Below are positions 8,409 through 16,988 of a stretch of DNA of 64,000 nt, piece by piece. The position numbers were made by a program, and so were the translations under genes. This stretch comes from DASYGT01 sp035999365 (GTDB taxonomy: Bacteria > Actinomycetota > Actinomycetes > Mycobacteriales > Jatrophihabitantaceae): contig DASYGT010000050.1 in assembly GCA_035999365.1 (NCBI GenBank), positions 62,001-126,000 of the forward strand, written 5' to 3'. The notes under the pieces were generated by a model that was given only the letters and a program-made list of their open reading frames with translations, was not told the DNA's origin and made no database searches. The stretch's first letter is position 1. Each line of letters opens with the position of its first letter.

Positions 8409-9230
8409 GTGATCGGCACGGCAAGTCCCCATGCCTTGATGAGCGTCGTCGCGCAATCGCCCGCCGCAGTCGCAGTGCACGACAAGCCGCGCTGGCTCGC
8501 AATCTGGGCAGCCAACCACGTGATCGAGGACCCGGTCGGATCACGACCAGTAGTCGGCGGACTGCTCGACCGTCATTCGGGCGAGCGCACGACCGGAGCG
8601 CTGTCCCGGTTCTGGGAGGCGTTCATCGCGGCCAACGACATCGCCTTCGACGTTCATCATGACTTCGTCAGCGGCAACCGTGTCGTGCGAGACGTCACGA
8701 TCAGGACCACGCTGTCGAGTGGCGCGACGGTCCAGACGCCTGCCCACCTGCTCTACGAACTGATCGAGGAGGACGGCGAGGTCAGGATCCGGCGGATGGC
8801 TGCCCACTGGGAGGTGGCACCGGCGTTCGCCCAACTCATTCGGCCCTCGTTCGCCAATGTCCGGGGGATCATCGGCTCGTCGTGGCGCATGATGCGATAC
8901 CTCGGCATTGCGGGCACGGCAGGCCTGGCCGGCGCGGTCGTCAGCGTCGGCGACCGCGGCAAGCAGGTCGCCGTCGATCTCGTGACGCGTGCACAACATG
9001 GCGACGCGACGGCGACCGCGCGACTCGGTGGCACCGTTCCGGACACCCTCACGAAGGTGATCGCCGCGGGCGATACCGTCACCGCGAGCTGCACTGTGAA
9101 CGGCAGTCCTGCGGTCCTGATCGTCACCATGAATCGGCGGACCCGGCGGGTCATCGCGGTTGAGCTGTTCCGTGACGCGAACCGCGCGTACTCCCGCCAG
9201 CTGCGGGCAGTCGGAGATCGGACGGCGTGA
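8409..9230 (+). CDS. NTF2-like/SnoaL-type protein
   Basis: The N-terminal ~140 residues of this 273-residue protein resemble the cone-shaped NTF2/SnoaL fold (IWAANHVIEDPVGSRP, FWEAFIAANDIAFDVHHDFVSGNRVVRDV), which occurs in ketosteroid isomerases and cyclases. A second, shorter half (ARLGGTVPDTLTKVIAAGDTVTA and following) may be another such domain. The GTG at 8409 is chosen over the one at 8403, because AGGAG (8399-8403) overlaps the earlier codon. It overlaps the following SDR gene by four bases (GTGA), so the two are translationally coupled. With the KstR-type site upstream, a part in steroid-like compound breakdown is likely, but a catalytic role is not proven. Confidence 0.7.
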   Translation: MIGTASPHALMSVVAQSPAAVAVHDKPRWLAIWAANHVIEDPVGSRPVVGGLLDRHSGERTTGALSRFWEAFIAANDIAFDVHHDFVSGNRVVRDVTIRTTLSSGATVQTPAHLLYELIEEDGEVRIRRMAAHWEVAPAFAQLIRPSFANVRGIIGSSWRMMRYLGIAGTAGLAGAVVSVGDRGKQVAVDLVTRAQHGDATATARLGGTVPDTLTKVIAAGDTVTASCTVNGSPAVLIVTMNRRTRRVIAVELFRDANRAYSRQLRAVGDRTA

Positions 9231-10084
9231 CGGGCGCACCAGTCGCGGTTGTCACTGGCGCCAGCCGTGGCGCCGGCAAGGGAATCGCGCTCGCGCTCGG
9301 AGCGATCGGGGCGACTGTGTACGTCACGGGTCGGTCAGTCTCCGACTCCGATACTCCGCTGGGTGGCAGCGTGCACGCAACCGCCGCCGCCGTCGACGAG
9401 CGTGGCGGCCGCGGTATCGCGATCGTCTGCGATCACGCCGACGACGCGAGTGTCGCATCGGCATTCGAACAAGTGCGGGCCGAACAGGGTCGGCTCGACA
9501 TCCTCGTCAACAACGCGTTCTCGATTCCCGACGGCCTCACCTCCAGCAAGCCATTCTGGAAGAAGCCGTTGCAGTTGCAGGTGATGCTCGACGTGGGGCT
9601 GCGGTCGACGTACGTCTCGTCCTACTTCGGTGCGCCCCTTCTGGTTGAGCGTGGCGGCGGCCTGGTCGTCAACACCTCTTCGTTCGGCGGTGGCTGCTAC
9701 ATGCACGGGCCGGCCTACGGCGCTGCAAAGGCCGGCGTGGACAAGATGGCGCACGACATGGCCGAGGATCTGCGTCCATTCGATGTTGCGGTGATCTCGC
9801 TCTGGATGGGGATGCTCCGGACTGAACGCACGGCACCGGTGCTCGACGCCGCCGCGCACCGCTACGGACCTCTTGCCGCGGTGGCGGAGTCGGCTGAGTA
9901 TCCCGGACGTGTGATCGCAGCGCTGGCTGCCAGTCCGACACGGATGGACTACTCCGGCCAGGTCGTCGTGAGCGCAGAACTCGGCGCCGAGCTGGGCGTG
10001 ACCGACATCGACGGCACTTCACCGGCATCGCCGCGCGACATGCTCGGGGCGCCGACCCGGTTCAACCCTGCGGTAGTTCGCTAG
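9227..10084 (+). CDS. Short-chain dehydrogenase/reductase
   Basis: The 285-residue protein is a classical SDR: cofactor motif TGASRGAGKG near the N-terminus, NNAF in place of NNAG, and catalytic Tyr164 and Lys168 in YGAAKAG. The sequence resembles the DHRS1-like SDR subgroup. It would oxidise or reduce a hydroxyl or keto group with NAD(P). It starts inside the stop codon of the NTF2-like gene (GTGA) and ends overlapping the convergent flavin monooxygenase gene by 23 bases. The shared operator upstream of this pair suggests it belongs to the same catabolic regulon; the substrate is unknown. Confidence 0.85.
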   Translation: MTGAPVAVVTGASRGAGKGIALALGAIGATVYVTGRSVSDSDTPLGGSVHATAAAVDERGGRGIAIVCDHADDASVASAFEQVRAEQGRLDILVNNAFSIPDGLTSSKPFWKKPLQLQVMLDVGLRSTYVSSYFGAPLLVERGGGLVVNTSSFGGGCYMHGPAYGAAKAGVDKMAHDMAEDLRPFDVAVISLWMGMLRTERTAPVLDAAAHRYGPLAAVAESAEYPGRVIAALAASPTRMDYSGQVVVSAELGAELGVTDIDGTSPASPRDMLGAPTRFNPAVVR

Positions 10085-11432
10085 GCGCGCGAGCGGCAAT
10101 CGGTAGCCTGCCGTCGCTGCGAGCAGCGCGCTTGGCGCCCGTCTCGATCTCCCGGTTGAGGTCGCGCACGTATCGAGCGAAGTCCACCTGAATCGTGTGT
10201 CGCGGTGAGTGGTAGTACTGGGCGAGGCTCGCGGCGTCGTCGCGTTCGATGATGGCCTGCATCTGTTCGACGTTCGGAAGTGCGTACCCGCCGGTGAGAT
10301 AGGCGGCGACCAGCCGGCTTTGCTGCTCGGCGAGATTGACGATCGTCGGAGAGGACTGCGCCAGCCCCATGAAGAACAGGTTGTCGATGCCGGGCCGCAT
10401 CATCCGCTTGAACAGCGGGAAGCGGTGATCGGCGTCTGGCTGCAGGTCGGGGTCGTCGAAGAACGGGAACCGCATGTTGTAGCCGGTTGCGTAGATGACC
10501 ACGTCGGCTCGAACGCTGCTCCCGTCGACGAGGCGCACGAGGTCGCCCTCGAACGACGCGATGTCCGCCACGCACGTCAGATCGCCCGATCCGGCCTTCG
10601 TCAGGAAGTCCGCGCTCACCGATGGATGCGCGCTGAGCGGCTCGTGATCCGGCTTCGGCAGGCCGTAGTCCTCCATGTTCCCGAGTGCCTTCTTGATCTT
10701 CTTGCGCGCGATCCGGAGACCGAGCTTGCGCGGCATCCACGGCGGCATCATCATCTTGTCCGCCGGCTGTCCCTCGCGGTACTTCGACAGCACCCACACC
10801 CCGCGGCGCGCAGAAACCCACACGCGTCGCGCGATCGAGCGATGCGACAACTCGGAAGCGATGTCCATCGCAGAGTTGCCCATGCCGACGACCACGACCT
10901 CCTTGCCGCGCATGTCGATCGGGTCGAACGGGCTGCGGTAGTCGTGGCTGTGCATCCGTACTCCGGTGAACTCTCCGGGATGCGACGGAACGCGCGGATC
11001 CCAATGATGTCCGTTCGCGACGACCAGGACGTCGTAGCGCCGCGTCTGCCCGGTGCTGAGCATCACTTGCCACGTTCCGTCGTCTGTGCGGGCCGCACTG
11101 TCGACCGCCGTGTTGAACGTGATCATTTCGCGTAAGCCGAAGTGATCGACATAGTCGCGGAAGTACTGGTGCATCAGCGAGTGGTGCGGGAAGTGCGGCC
11201 AGTCGGCCGGCGCGGGAAACTCGCGGAACTGCAGGCGCGTCGTGGACGTATCGATGTGCAGGCTTTCGTAACACGCCGATCGACCGTTCGGGTTGCGGAA
11301 GTACCAGTTACCGCCGACGTCATCGGACATCTCGTAGCAGTCGAAGGGGACACCCGCATCCTTGAGGCGCTTCGCGGTCGTGAAACCCGAACAGCCGGCA
11401 CCGATGATGCAGACGCGGGGTAGCTGATTCAC
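10062..11432 (-). CDS. Flavin-containing monooxygenase
   Basis: This 456-residue enzyme has an FAD-binding motif at its start (VCIIGAGCSGFTTAKRL) and an NADP-binding motif near residue 195 (VVVVGMGNSAMDIASEL), with a C-terminal YATGYN motif, the order seen in group B flavin monooxygenases. Such enzymes insert oxygen at heteroatoms or perform Baeyer-Villiger reactions. The GTG at 11432 has GAGGGA five bases upstream; longer starts would run into the hydrolase gene. It follows that gene by eight bases, so both are read from the promoter with the KstR-type site at 12622. Its 3' end overlaps the convergent SDR by 23 bases. Confidence 0.88.
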   Translation of the reverse strand: MNQLPRVCIIGAGCSGFTTAKRLKDAGVPFDCYEMSDDVGGNWYFRNPNGRSACYESLHIDTSTTRLQFREFPAPADWPHFPHHSLMHQYFRDYVDHFGLREMITFNTAVDSAARTDDGTWQVMLSTGQTRRYDVLVVANGHHWDPRVPSHPGEFTGVRMHSHDYRSPFDPIDMRGKEVVVVGMGNSAMDIASELSHRSIARRVWVSARRGVWVLSKYREGQPADKMMMPPWMPRKLGLRIARKKIKKALGNMEDYGLPKPDHEPLSAHPSVSADFLTKAGSGDLTCVADIASFEGDLVRLVDGSSVRADVVIYATGYNMRFPFFDDPDLQPDADHRFPLFKRMMRPGIDNLFFMGLAQSSPTIVNLAEQQSRLVAAYLTGGYALPNVEQMQAIIERDDAASLAQYYHSPRHTIQVDFARYVRDLNREIETGAKRAARSDGRLPIAARAPSELPQG

Positions 11433-11440
11433 GTCGTCCC

Positions 11441-12607
11441 TCACCCCTGCGCTCCGTCCAGCGCCGCGTACACAGCACGCACGTACCGCCCGGCACGGCC
11501 GAGCCCGACAAGCGCGGATCCCATCTTGTTCATCACGTACGCGACCGTCAGCCGACGGTCGAGGTCGTTCACGACGAGGGATCCGCCGTAGCCGGTCCAC
11601 CAGCAGACCCGACCCGTCGGAATCTCGGGAACCGACGTGGCATGCGGCAACCCGTATCCGATTCCGAAGCGCAATGGCATCCCGAGGACGCGGTCGAGGC
11701 CGTCAGCCTGCACATCGAAGATCCGCTCGAGCGTCGAACCCTTCAACGTCACCGGACCGGATGGGCCGGCGCCCGACACGACCGCCTGGATCGAGGCGAC
11801 CGAACGGGCGTTCCCGTGGCCGTTGGCGGCACCGAGCTCGGCGCGCCGCCAGGTCGGTGTCTCGATCTGCGACACCGGCACTGCCGGATTCAGCAATGCC
11901 TTGCCCATGATGCTGTCGGCGGGAATCAGGCTGTAGTCGACGTTCCCCGGCGGTGGCGCCACGAGCCTCGCGATTCGCTCGTCGCAGGACGCCGGGGTGC
12001 CGATGTGGAAGTCCGCGCCCAGCGGGCCGGTGACTGTCTCCGCGAAAAACGCACCGAGCGAGCGCCCGGTTATGCGCTGGATCACCGCGCCGACGAGGTG
12101 GCCCTGAGTGAGTGTGTGGTAGCCCGACCCGTCGCCAGCGGTCCACCACGGCTGCTGCGCGGCGAGCATCTCGGTCGCACGCTCAACGTCGCAGATGTCG
12201 GCGATCGTCACCGGCTGCTGCCATCCGGCGACGCCCGAGGTGTGTGAGAGCAGGTGACGCACGAGCACGTCCTGCTTACCCGCGGCAGCGAACTGCGGCC
12301 AGTACCGCGCGACGGGTGCGTCGAGATCCAGTTCTCCGGCGTCGACAAGTAACAGCGCACACAACGCCACCATCGTCTTGGTGATCGAGAAGGTGTTGAC
12401 GATCGTGTCGCGGACCCACGGCGTCCCGGAAGTGACGTCCGCAAGTCCGCCCCAGATGTCGACGATCATCTCGCCGTCGTGGACGGCGCACACCGACAAG
12501 CCGACCTCCGCGCCGGAAGCGAGGTCGGCGCGGGCTACGTCCAGGGCGTGCTCCAGGCCGGGGGCAGTCCAGCCCTGCACGTCGAGCACGTGAGTCAGGT
12601 CGGGCAT
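11441..12607 (-). CDS. Serine hydrolase, beta-lactamase/EstB-type esterase family
   Basis: The 388-residue protein has the class C-type Ser-X-X-Lys motif SITK (Ser74, Lys77) and further family elements (LLSHTSGVAGW, YHTLTQGHLVGAVIQRITG), placing it with EstB-type carboxylesterases rather than true beta-lactamases. No signal peptide is seen, so a cytoplasmic esterase is likely; several such esterases belong to KstR regulons in other actinobacteria. An in-frame start at 12640 is unlikely because it would place the 12622-12635 operator inside the gene; the ATG at 12607 is preferred. The monooxygenase gene follows at eight bases. Substrate unknown. Confidence 0.82.
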   Translation of the reverse strand: MPDLTHVLDVQGWTAPGLEHALDVARADLASGAEVGLSVCAVHDGEMIVDIWGGLADVTSGTPWVRDTIVNTFSITKTMVALCALLLVDAGELDLDAPVARYWPQFAAAGKQDVLVRHLLSHTSGVAGWQQPVTIADICDVERATEMLAAQQPWWTAGDGSGYHTLTQGHLVGAVIQRITGRSLGAFFAETVTGPLGADFHIGTPASCDERIARLVAPPPGNVDYSLIPADSIMGKALLNPAVPVSQIETPTWRRAELGAANGHGNARSVASIQAVVSGAGPSGPVTLKGSTLERIFDVQADGLDRVLGMPLRFGIGYGLPHATSVPEIPTGRVCWWTGYGGSLVVNDLDRRLTVAYVMNKMGSALVGLGRAGRYVRAVYAALDGAQG

Positions 12608-12621
12608 GGTGCAAGCCAGGC

Positions 12622-12635
12622 TAGAACACGTTCTA
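12622..12635. promoter_or_regulatory. KstR-type operator upstream of the hydrolase-monooxygenase operon
   Basis: TAGAACACGTTCTA is a 6-2-6 inverted repeat matching TNNAACNNGTTNNA exactly. It lies 14 bases before the ATG at 12607, nearly the same distance as the site at 8349 from its gene. Confidence 0.75.
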
Positions 12636-12647
12636 CCCACTTGGGTA
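12634..12647. promoter_or_regulatory. Second palindrome abutting the KstR-type site
   Basis: TACCCACTTGGGTA is a 6-2-6 inverted repeat that shares two bases with the KstR-type operator. It could be a second regulator's site or a -35 region element; nothing in the window identifies its protein. Confidence 0.35.
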
Positions 12648-12668
12648 GTGCTCGCCGGTGCCGCGGCG

Positions 12669-13628
12669 CTATTGCTCGACGACCGACAGCGATAGGGCGA
12701 AATCGCCCGAGGGGTCCGTCCACCACTGCGTCAGACGCAAGCCGGATCGGGCGAGTTCGTCAGCCACGCGCTCCCGCCGGAATTTCGCCGAGATCTCAGT
12801 TCGCAGCTGCTCACCGGCATCGAACCTGACCTGCATACCGAGCCTGCCGATGTGTACCGCCTGCGACCGCCTGGATCGCAGGCGCATCTCGATCCACTCC
12901 TGCAACTCGTCCCAGACTGCGACGTGCTCGAAGCCATCGAGGTCGAAATCGGCATCGAGTTCGCGGTTCACGACGCGCAACACGTTCTTGTTGAAGCGAG
13001 CGGTGACCCCGTCGGCGTCGTCGTATGCCGCGACGAGCCGGTCTGCAGGTTTCACCAGATCCGTCCCGAGCAAGAACGCGTCACCAGGTGACATGGTCGC
13101 CCGCACCGAGCGGAGGAAATTCAGCCGCGATTGCGGTTCGAGGTTCCCGATGGTGGAACCAAGAAACGCGATCAGGCGCCTCCCACCGCGCGGCAGCAGG
13201 TGAAGGTGCTTCTCGAAATCGCCGACCACCGGTTCGACCGACAGCGCAGGGAATTCCTGGTTGATCGCTGCGCTTGCCGCCGTCAATACCGCGGGATCGA
13301 CGTCGAACGGGACGAAGTGCCGCAGTGATCCGTGCGCGGCGAGCGCGTGCAGAAGCAGGCGGGTCTTCTCCGACGTTCCGCTGCCGATCTCGATCAGCGT
13401 TTCCGCTCCCGTCCGGAGCGCGATTTCGTCGGCGCGTTCGGCCAGGATCGCCCGTTCGGTGCGCGTGGGGTAGTACTCCGGTAAGCGGGTTATCTCGTCG
13501 AACAACTCGCTGCCGACGGCGTCGTAGAAGTACTTCGGCGGCAGCGTCTTAGGCGAGGCCGTCAGCCCCGCGCGAACGTCCGCGGCAAGCTCGGCAGCGC
13601 GTGCGCCGTCGTCGATGTGCGTGGTCAC
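12669..13628 (-). CDS. egtD: L-histidine N-alpha-methyltransferase EgtD
   Basis: EgtD trimethylates histidine with S-adenosylmethionine to give hercynine, the first committed step of ergothioneine synthesis. The 319-residue length is typical. Visible motifs are PPKYFYDAVGSELFDEIT near residue 30, the SAM-binding LIEIGSGTSEKT near residue 80 and FLGSTIGNLEP near residue 155. The GTG start at 13628 overlaps the egtC stop by four bases (GTGA); further upstream frame belongs to egtC. It is the last gene of the cluster, ending 61 bases before the hydrolase start, with no obvious hairpin after it. Confidence 0.95.
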   Translation of the reverse strand: MTTHIDDGARAAELAADVRAGLTASPKTLPPKYFYDAVGSELFDEITRLPEYYPTRTERAILAERADEIALRTGAETLIEIGSGTSEKTRLLLHALAAHGSLRHFVPFDVDPAVLTAASAAINQEFPALSVEPVVGDFEKHLHLLPRGGRRLIAFLGSTIGNLEPQSRLNFLRSVRATMSPGDAFLLGTDLVKPADRLVAAYDDADGVTARFNKNVLRVVNRELDADFDLDGFEHVAVWDELQEWIEMRLRSRRSQAVHIGRLGMQVRFDAGEQLRTEISAKFRRERVADELARSGLRLTQWWTDPSGDFALSLSVVEQ

Positions 13629-14320
13629 AAGGCATCCAGATCGGTCAGGGTGACGCCCGACGGCGTCACGTCGATGAGGTGATGATCGGGAACGTCGACC
13701 CATCGGGGGTCGTCGTCTGATCGCTCGCTGGCTACGACGGTGCCGTCCGGTTCGACGAGATAGCAGAGTGTGTCGCCCCACGTCACGCCCATCAGCCGGT
13801 CCGGTGCCGCGAGCAGCACCGTGAGAAACGCGTCTGGATCCAGGCGCGCGACCTGCTGAATCGTGTCGGCTACCTGTTCCGGTCCCGTGGCGAAGATGTG
13901 CGCGGCGAGTAGCGCGGCGTCGCACGTCGATTCGGCATGCAGGGTCACGGGCAGCACGCTGCGATCGACGCGGCCGTTGTGCGACAGCAGCCAGTGACCG
14001 TCGGTGAACGGTGCCGTCGCCGACTCCTCGATAGGCATGCCGGTCGTGGCCGACCGCACCGCGGCGAGCACCGAACCGGCGGTGAGGAGGGGCGCGACCG
14101 ACGCGAACGAGGCGTCACTCCACATCGGGCGGGTCGATCGCCAGCGCACCGGAGTCGGCTGTGTCGCGACGTGCAGGCCGACACCCCAGCCGTCCGCATT
14201 CATCAGGCCGCGCTTCTGCCGCCGAGGTGCGTAGGACTGCCGGAGCAGCCCCCACGGAGGCTCGAGGACCAGGGAAGCTACCGAACGCGGCGCACCGAGC
14301 CAGGCGACGTGTCGGCACAC
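13625..14320 (-). CDS. egtC: Gamma-glutamyl hercynylcysteine sulfoxide hydrolase EgtC
   Basis: EgtC is a class II glutamine amidotransferase-fold hydrolase that removes glutamate from gamma-glutamyl-hercynylcysteine sulfoxide. The GTG at 14320 gives a protein beginning Met-Cys-Arg-His, with Cys2 as the N-terminal nucleophile expected after Met removal; starts further upstream would bury that Cys. NADGWGVG and LLSHNGRV are typical of the fold. The 231-residue length matches the family. It starts one base after the egtB stop and overlaps egtD by four bases, so the three are translated in series. Confidence 0.95.
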   Translation of the reverse strand: MCRHVAWLGAPRSVASLVLEPPWGLLRQSYAPRRQKRGLMNADGWGVGLHVATQPTPVRWRSTRPMWSDASFASVAPLLTAGSVLAAVRSATTGMPIEESATAPFTDGHWLLSHNGRVDRSVLPVTLHAESTCDAALLAAHIFATGPEQVADTIQQVARLDPDAFLTVLLAAPDRLMGVTWGDTLCYLVEPDGTVVASERSDDDPRWVDVPDHHLIDVTPSGVTLTDLDAL

Positions 14321-14321
14321 G

Positions 14322-15578
14322 TCAGGCGTCCCACGCGAGGCGGACGCCACAGAAGATCTGACGGCGGATCGGCAGGTCCCAGTTGCGGAAGGACGGGCGC
14401 ACGGCGCTGGACCCGACTGCCCACGACCCCCCGCGCAGCACGCGGAAATCACCACCGAAGAACGGCAGGCTGTATTGGCGGTAGAGCATCGGCGAGAATC
14501 CGGGCCACGGCTCGAATCCCGATGACGTCCACTCCCACACGTCCCCGATCATCTGCTCGACTCCGTACGCCGACGCCGCAGCTGGATAGGCACCCACAGG
14601 TGCAGGACGCAGCGAGCCACCACCTAGATTCGCCAGCACCGGCGCCACATCCGCATCGCCCCACGGCCACCGGCGCCGACGCCCGGCGACGGGATCCCAC
14701 ACGCAGGCCTTCTCCCACTCCTGCTCTGACGGCAGCCGCGCGTCTGCCCACGCCGCGTAGGCCTGCGCCTCGAAGAAGCAGACGTGCTGAACAGGCTCGT
14801 CCCGGGGGATGTCCTCGACAACGCCGAAGCGCCGGCGCGACCCGTCGCCGTGCCAGAACAGCGGGCGGTCGAGACCGGCCTCCAACCGGTGCAACCACCC
14901 GCGCGCGGACCACAATTCCGGACGGTCGTAGCCGCGGGCGTCGATGAACGCCTGCCATTCGCCGTTCGTGACGGGTACGCGCCCGATGCGAAACGGCGGC
15001 AGGTCGACGACATGCGAGGGGCGTTCGTTGTCGAGGGAGTGAGGCTCGTCCGCGGCGTCCACGCCGAGAACGAACGGGCCGCCCGGGACGAGAACGGAAT
15101 CGTGCGGAACGTGTCGCCCCGGAGGCAACGGATCACCGACACCGAGCAACGGCACGCCCTCGCGGAGTTGATGCGTGGCGAGCATCGTCTCGACATGCTG
15201 CTGCTCGTGCTGCTCGACCATGGCGAACGGAAATACGTCGTCAGCAACCGCGAGCCGATCGAAGGCGCGATCGCGTACGTCTGCGATGAACTGGCGTGCC
15301 CGTACGGCATCGAGCAAGGGCAGGTCGACCCGTTCGGCTCGGCGGTACTCGAACGCGTCATACAGCCGATCGACGTCGCGAGGCAGCACGCCTTCGCGAC
15401 GCGCGTCGCCGTCACGCAGCAGCCAGAGGTCCTCTTGCTGCCCGATATGCGCGAGATCCCAGACGAGAGGGCTCATCAGCGGGTTGTGTTGCTTGGTGAG
15501 TTCCTGCTCGTCAAGATCGGTGAGCAGCAGGGTTCGTGCTCGAGCACGCTCGAGCCCCTGCGCGGCAGCCTCATGCAC
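14322..15578 (-). CDS. egtB: Hercynine oxygenase EgtB
   Basis: EgtB is the non-haem iron sulfoxide synthase that joins gamma-glutamylcysteine to hercynine with oxygen. The 418-residue protein has an N-terminal DinB-like domain with the metal-binding histidines (WDLAHIGQQED near residue 45, EQHEQQHVET near residue 135) and a C-terminal formylglycine-generating-enzyme (sulfatase-modifying factor) domain (GGPFVLG to GGSWAVGSSAVRPSFRNW). The GTG at 15578 gives an N-terminus matching the family; it overlaps the end of egtA by eight bases. The use of gamma-glutamylcysteine is implied by the neighbouring egtA. Confidence 0.95.
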   Translation of the reverse strand: MHEAAAQGLERARARTLLLTDLDEQELTKQHNPLMSPLVWDLAHIGQQEDLWLLRDGDARREGVLPRDVDRLYDAFEYRRAERVDLPLLDAVRARQFIADVRDRAFDRLAVADDVFPFAMVEQHEQQHVETMLATHQLREGVPLLGVGDPLPPGRHVPHDSVLVPGGPFVLGVDAADEPHSLDNERPSHVVDLPPFRIGRVPVTNGEWQAFIDARGYDRPELWSARGWLHRLEAGLDRPLFWHGDGSRRRFGVVEDIPRDEPVQHVCFFEAQAYAAWADARLPSEQEWEKACVWDPVAGRRRRWPWGDADVAPVLANLGGGSLRPAPVGAYPAAASAYGVEQMIGDVWEWTSSGFEPWPGFSPMLYRQYSLPFFGGDFRVLRGGSWAVGSSAVRPSFRNWDLPIRRQIFCGVRLAWDA

Positions 15579-16845
15579 GGTCGCCGTCCCCGTCCCCCTG
15601 CGCGGCGTCGACGAAGGCGTCTTCCGGAGCTGTCTCGCTGATCTTGTGCGCGAGCTGTGTCCCAGGAGTCTCGCCGCGGTCGACGAGTTCGGCGTAGGCA
15701 GCAACCGCTGGGCGCAGCGATTCGGGGCAACGCGAGGCGGCGATCGCCACGCACCGGCGCGCAGCCGCATGCAGGTCGGGTCGCCGGAGACCCTCGCGGG
15801 CGGCCCTGCCCCAGCCGTGATCGATGTGCGCGCATGCCTCGGCGGCCTCTCCCGCGGCGGTCGCGTCGTCGACCAGCGTCGCCGTGATCGCGGCCAATGC
15901 CGGCCACCATTGATCAGGCACGGCATCGAGGAACCTCAGTTCGAGGTAGCCGCGTAGCCGTATCGGCGGAAACAGCGTCGTGAGGTGATAGTCGACGTCG
16001 TCGAGGGTCGGCGCCCGATCGAGCAGGTCTGGTGTGCGGATCCACTCTCGAAGCGGCACGCGAGTCGTGACGGGCGTTGCCTGTTCGCCGTCGCGGACGA
16101 GCATCACTGGGGCGGCGAGCGCGTAATCGGCCCACGAACCCGCCGGATCGTTCGAACGGCGCAGCGGTCCGGTTCGGGCATGGTCGATCGCGCGCCACGC
16201 CTGCTCCCGCATCGAAGCCCAGCCGGACCTGCGTCCGGCGATCATCGGTGAACAGGCTGATATCGCTGACAGCACCGGGCCGATGCGGTGCAGATGATCC
16301 AGGCGTTCGCCCCAGAGCCGACTCGGGCCGGCATCGAGATTCACCTGCAATGCCGCGGTTGACGCCATCATCTGACGTCCCGCCCCTCCGCAGCCGAGTG
16401 CGGCGAAGTGCTGCTCCATCGCCGCGTAGCGGCTGACCGGTGTGACCCGTGCCAGAGCTCGCGCCGGATCGGCACCGATCGGTGCGAGTCCGAGCCCGAA
16501 TCGCCGAGCGGCCGTCCGCAATGCCCGCTCGTCGGTCTGCAGCGCAGCGATCGCAAATCCGACGCCGGAATGCGGGGGTCCGGACAGCTCCAGCTGTCCG
16601 CCGGGCTCAGTGGTGATCGCGCTGCCGCAGGGCAGGGATCCGGCGGCCGCGACGATGGCGTTGATGTCGTTCCACGTGGGGCGCCGCAGCGGGGCTGTCA
16701 CGTCGACGACGTGAAACTCGAGCTCGAGCCCGACCCGTGCCGTGCTCGATGGCACGAGTGCAGTAGTGGCGATGTGGGTTCGGGCCGTCTCGATGTCGGT
16801 GATCGTGACGGCCGGCGGCAGCGTGGCAGTGCGATGAGCGTTCAT
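15571..16845 (-). CDS. egtA: Glutamate-cysteine ligase EgtA
   Basis: EgtA makes gamma-glutamylcysteine from glutamate, cysteine and ATP as sulfur donor for EgtB. The 424-residue protein belongs to the GCS2-type ligase family: VGLELEFHVVD near residue 40 carries the metal-binding acidic residues, EPGGQLELSGPP and STAALQVNLDAG follow, and GYLELRFLDAVPDQWWP lies near residue 300. The ATG at 16845 has GGAGGGGGCGG directly upstream. The gene follows egtE after a 143-base gap that could hold its own promoter, and overlaps egtB. Confidence 0.94.
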   Translation of the reverse strand: MNAHRTATLPPAVTITDIETARTHIATTALVPSSTARVGLELEFHVVDVTAPLRRPTWNDINAIVAAAGSLPCGSAITTEPGGQLELSGPPHSGVGFAIAALQTDERALRTAARRFGLGLAPIGADPARALARVTPVSRYAAMEQHFAALGCGGAGRQMMASTAALQVNLDAGPSRLWGERLDHLHRIGPVLSAISACSPMIAGRRSGWASMREQAWRAIDHARTGPLRRSNDPAGSWADYALAAPVMLVRDGEQATPVTTRVPLREWIRTPDLLDRAPTLDDVDYHLTTLFPPIRLRGYLELRFLDAVPDQWWPALAAITATLVDDATAAGEAAEACAHIDHGWGRAAREGLRRPDLHAAARRCVAIAASRCPESLRPAVAAYAELVDRGETPGTQLAHKISETAPEDAFVDAAQGDGDGDRA

Positions 16846-16988
16846 CCGCCCCCTCCAGGTCCGGACCGGCCGTCAATTCCCGGCCGCGGGTCGGTGCGGG
16901 GGCGGCCGAAGCTCAGCCGTCCTCACTTCGATGGTTACTCGTATTCGAGCGAATCGCAAGGTTGGGTAAGGAAACCGAAATGTCCTGT

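Noticed and set aside
10062..11600. 512-residue monooxygenase
   Set aside because: The extension overlaps the hydrolase gene; GTG 11432 with GAGGGA gives the FAD motif at the expected place.
12669..13925. Longer EgtD start
   Set aside because: The upstream part overlaps egtC; GTG at 13628 makes the usual GTGA overlap.
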